NCBI GenBank assembly: GCA_022316685.1
Contig: JAKJHU010000067.1
Location: forward strand, 1,798,001 to 1,862,000
Source of the DNA: Progne subis subis
Lineage: Eukaryota; Chordata; Aves; Passeriformes; Hirundinidae
Length of the DNA: 64,000 bases
Direction of reading: 5' to 3'
In this document: positions 60,840 to 64,000 of the stretch, piece after piece
How the letters are laid out: each line of letters begins with the position of its first letter
How positions within the stretch are numbered: the first letter of the stretch is position 1
Made by a program: the position numbers and the translations under genes
The notes under the pieces: generated by a model
Database searches by the model: none
The model's input: only the letters and a program-made list of their open reading frames with translations
What the model was told of the DNA's origin: nothing

Positions 60840-61438
60840 TCTCATGGTTTAACCCCAGCCAGCAACCAAGCCCCGTGCAGCTACTTGCTCATACCCGCAC
60901 CAGTAGGAAGTGCACAAGGGTGAGGACCAGAAGGGTAAAATATGGAAAACTCACTGGTTGAGATAAAGACAGTTTAATAGGAAAAGCATAAGCAGCACAC
61001 ATGCAAAGCAAAGCAAAGCAAAGAATTAATTTACCACTTCCACCATGGGCAGGAAGATGTTCAGCCATCTCCAGGAAAGCAGACACCCATCACAGGTAAT
61101 GGGGACTTGGCAAGTCATCACTCCAAACATCCCCCCTGCTTCCTTCTTTCCCTACATTATATATTGAACATTATGTCACATGGTCTGGAATATTCCTTTG
61201 GTCAACTGGTTCACCTGTCCCAGCTGTGTCTTCTCCCAGAGTCCCATGCACCCCCAGCCTGCCCTTTGCCACTGTGGCAGTAGGAAAAGCAGAAAAGGCC
61301 TTGGGTCTGTGTAATCCCTGCTCAGCAATAAAAAAAAAATTTCTACATTATCAGTCATGTGTTCAGATAAGTCCAAAAGACAGCCCCATGCCAGCCACTG
61401 TGAAGAAAATTAACTCTCCCCGAACTAAAACCAGCGCA
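60840..61438 (-). mobile_element. ERVL-type solo LTR
   Basis: Plus-strand text starts 'ctcatggtttaaccccagcc' and ends 'ctaaaaccagcgca', and passes through 'gttgagataaagacagttta', 'cagccatctccaggaaagca', 'cacatggtctggaatattcc' and 'gtgaagaaaattaactctcc'. This is the same avian ERVL LTR family as 21044-21724, in the same orientation. On the minus strand 'caatatataatg' (about 61154-61163) would be the TATA region and 'tattaaactgtctt' near 60970 the poly(A) region. It contains a short AAAGC repeat (61003-61023). No clear 5-bp target duplication was found. Confidence 0.87.
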
Positions 61439-64000
61439 TACATCCTGACTGCCTGCCTGCAGTTATTGACAGGGGCACACAAGCAAGCACTGGAAATTTG
61501 TCTGACTGGAGGCACATAAAAAAGTATGCAGCAAGCTACACATTCTGCCATGTACTGCTGACTTGAGATAATTTTAATACCAGTTTGGGAATATGGGGTC
61601 TGAGGTTTCAAAAAATGCATCTAAAATTACCTGCAGTGTTGACTAGCCTTTCTCTTCAGGAAAATAAGAACGTGTAAAGGCCAGAAATACAGAGAGCAAA
61701 CAATAGAAGTAGAATGATGGCAGAGCAAAGAGGCCAGAAAGAAGGCAAATTCATACAGCCGGACACAACAGGGAGAGTACTGGTTTATGAAAGAGTCCAA
61801 TATCTGCAGAATTAATGCACTTTTTACAGAGATGTGAGCCATAAGAGTGCTATGTTTGGGGGACATGCAATACAAATGAAAATTTTCTTTGGAATAGAAA
61901 GAATGCAGCCATGCAGCTGACAGAAATTTTTCTTTCTGATGTATAATGCTCTTTCATAAAAAAACTGCTTCATCAAATAGAGGCAGTGTGGTGCTATTCC
62001 AGCATGATCTATGTAAATTATTAACATAAAAACATCAAATATATTTTTTCTGCTGTATTAGTTTCACTAGTATGTAAAACAAATTGTTTCCCTTTTATGA
62101 TTAAGTATAAAAAGATTCTCCAAGAGTTAGAGAGCTAGGATAACACAAAAGAAGATTTTTTTTTAATGAAGGAAGTACAGTTCAACATGAGTTTAAAATC
62201 CTACTGATAATGGCCAAATCACTCTGAAAATACTGGTATAAATTACATTTAGTATTACATATACATTTAAAAAAACTAACCAAAACATAAGACTTCAGAG
62301 ATTCAATCTGTAATAATGTACAAACAGTTAAAAATGGTAGTATTTTCCCCCAAATTAAGCTGGAATTCTAATGAATTTGTGGAGCTACTTTTTCATATTT
62401 GATCTGCTGTGTATGTTTAGTTTTCTAGAATGATCAGTTTTATCCCACTATAAATAAGTCTACAATTTTTATCATGATAAAATCAGATTAAATGCTCTCC
62501 ACTGTGCTTCTCCTCAGTCATATAAAAGTTACTTATAATCTAAATTATCATCAGTCGGTTTACTCAACTTTAAATATTCTTATCCTATGTCCTTAGTCAC
62601 TTAGGCCGTTGTTTTTGTTCTCTTTATGTTCATTCAGCTATCAGATTTGTTCCTTCACAAAATGTACAAAAAAGTGTCTGTCTTTTGTTTAGAGATGCTG
62701 TTATGAACTGTCATCTGCTTACTAATTGTGAGACTAACTTACCCTCTATTTCATCCTTTTCTGAGTCTATTGATTATTCTATTGATCTATTCATTACGTG
62801 CTTGCTCTTTTGGACTTGTAACAGAATGTGCCTTTTATTCCTTGTTTCCATAGGTTCGCTTTAGACACAAGCAATAAAAGCTGGCAATGTCCTTATTGTA
62901 AAGTCAACCCTTTACATTTTATTCTCTGATTAGTAATTGATCACCAATAAAGATTGTTTTATCTTTGCCTAAAAGACGATAGAGATTAAATTTGAAGGAG
63001 AAAACCTGTGACATTGTCACTGGAGGAGAAAAAAGGATATGGAATGATGCACGAACACTGTGGAAAATATTTAAAACAGCACTTAAAACGGGGTCTCAGA
63101 TGTCATAAACTATAATTTAAAATTATGAAGGATTAAAATTACCCAAATTTGAAATAATCAACTACATGTCATATGTCAATATAGTCTTCTAACTGTAGTA
63201 GACAAACTGACTAATTTAGTATCTACCAGGCACTCAACATGCTAAATGGTATAATGTAAATAAAATATGTGGGAAAAGAACAGAGGTAAAATATAGAGTC
63301 TCCAATACTACAGAAACAGAATAGGAACACCTTCATATGTCGAAAATACCACTAAATTCATGAATGTGCAGGAAGGTTTTGGACTTAGACAAATAGCCTC
63401 TGAATCCTTTTTCCCTTTTCTTCTCAGAGAAGATTGTATTAATAATAAAATTTGAAAATATTAATGTTTAAACCAGAATTGATAGGAAAGCTACTTCCTT
63501 AAAAAATGTATTTTTTTTAGTTTAAGTACACTTTAAATGTTCTTAATTATTTCTATTGCTGCTCAATGCATGTGGTAAACTTTACAAAGCGTTTTTATCC
63601 CCATCTTCTTTCAAATCTTCCAAATAATAAGCAGGTCTTTTCTTTTTCTTTGAACAGTTCTATACAGTTTTTAGTGTTATCCTCAGTTACTTTCAGATAG
63701 GAAAACATTAAACAATCTGACTGTCAGATAACCCAATTAAGCATAAAGCATATTATATGATTTAAACTCTCCATCTAAATATTTCAGAAATATTTCATAT
63801 TAACCAGGATGGGGGGAAAAAAAAAAAAAAAAAAAAAAAGTGATAAGAGGAGCCAAAAAGTTTGGAATTATTGCACTTGATAAAAATTTGCATCTTGAAT
63901 TATACACTTTGATGGGATATAAGATCAAGCATAATGATATAATACATATGGCTAATGATACAATGCATACGGCTATGACAGCTTCAGAAAATTCAGTCTC
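61439..64000. other. AT-rich non-coding DNA, nothing recognised
   Basis: No gene or repeat family was recognised up to the window end. A 23-base A run after GGGGGG lies at 63811-63839. Minus frames at 61627-62027 show no domain. Confidence 0.5.
63811..63839. repeat. G6-A23 homopolymer junction
   Basis: Six G followed by 23 A. It is listed as a homopolymer because no retroposed body could be identified upstream. Confidence 0.9.

Noticed and set aside
1..64000. CRISPR arrays, prokaryotic operons, phage or plasmid functions
   Set aside because: Repeat content, composition and lack of long coding frames are those of a bird genome. No spaced direct-repeat array of CRISPR type is present.

Overview
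The window looks like intergenic or deep-intronic DNA from a bird, most probably a passerine. It is AT-rich throughout and I found no protein-coding host gene I could support. The lineage call rests on repeats: several 5'-truncated CR1 LINEs carrying the avian ATTCTATG-type 3' end, ERVL-type LTRs with the common avian termini, class II (6-bp target duplication) retroviral LTRs, and one tRNA-Ile-derived SINE with a CR1-like tail at 14449-14560. That SINE architecture is the one described for TguSINE1 of passerines. Nearly all longer open frames are low-complexity translations, remains of CR1 ORF2, or chance frames in AT-rich DNA.

Layout. 1-8 kb: an old ERVL-like LTR piece (about 1155-1690, +), a CR1 (2077-2660, -) and a CR1 (7622-8052, +), with AT-rich simple repeats between. 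8-16 kb: a long AAAAG microsatellite (10846-11104), the SINE, a compact LTR with CCAAT, TATA and AATAAA in order (14996-15290, +), and a short CR1 end (16047-16190, -). 16.99-18.31 kb: a 1.3-kb LTR element bounded by a perfect 6-bp duplication GTGGAT. 19.8 kb: a 23-base G run. 21.04-21.72 kb: an ERVL-type LTR carrying an internal 75-bp tandem duplication. 24.8-42 kb: mostly unremarkable AT-rich DNA with CR1 fragments at 24.83, 29.75, 38.16 and 41.90 kb and a candidate LTR at 42.07-42.45 kb. 46-48 kb: a cluster of dinucleotide and tetranucleotide repeats. 49.6-50.64 kb: a degenerate tandem array of about 180-bp monomers containing telomere-like TTAGGG motifs, interrupted by a 336-bp alpharetrovirus-like solo LTR. 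53.94-56.78 kb: a defective gag-only provirus on the minus strand, flanked by a perfect 6-bp duplication GATAAT. 56.8-64 kb: purine-rich and T-rich tracts, a CR1 (59440-59661, -) and a second ERVL-type LTR (60840-61438, -).

No genes work together here in the usual sense. What can be read is an insertion history: tandem array, then LTR insertion into it; provirus insertion, then loss of pol, env and the 3' U3; and two related class II LTR elements in opposite orientation about 39 kb apart. I did not find a new biological system. The best-supported unusual items are the two elements with exact target duplications, the LTR-interrupted satellite and the tRNA-Ile/CR1 SINE. All similarity statements come from reading the sequence against remembered family features; no database search was run.
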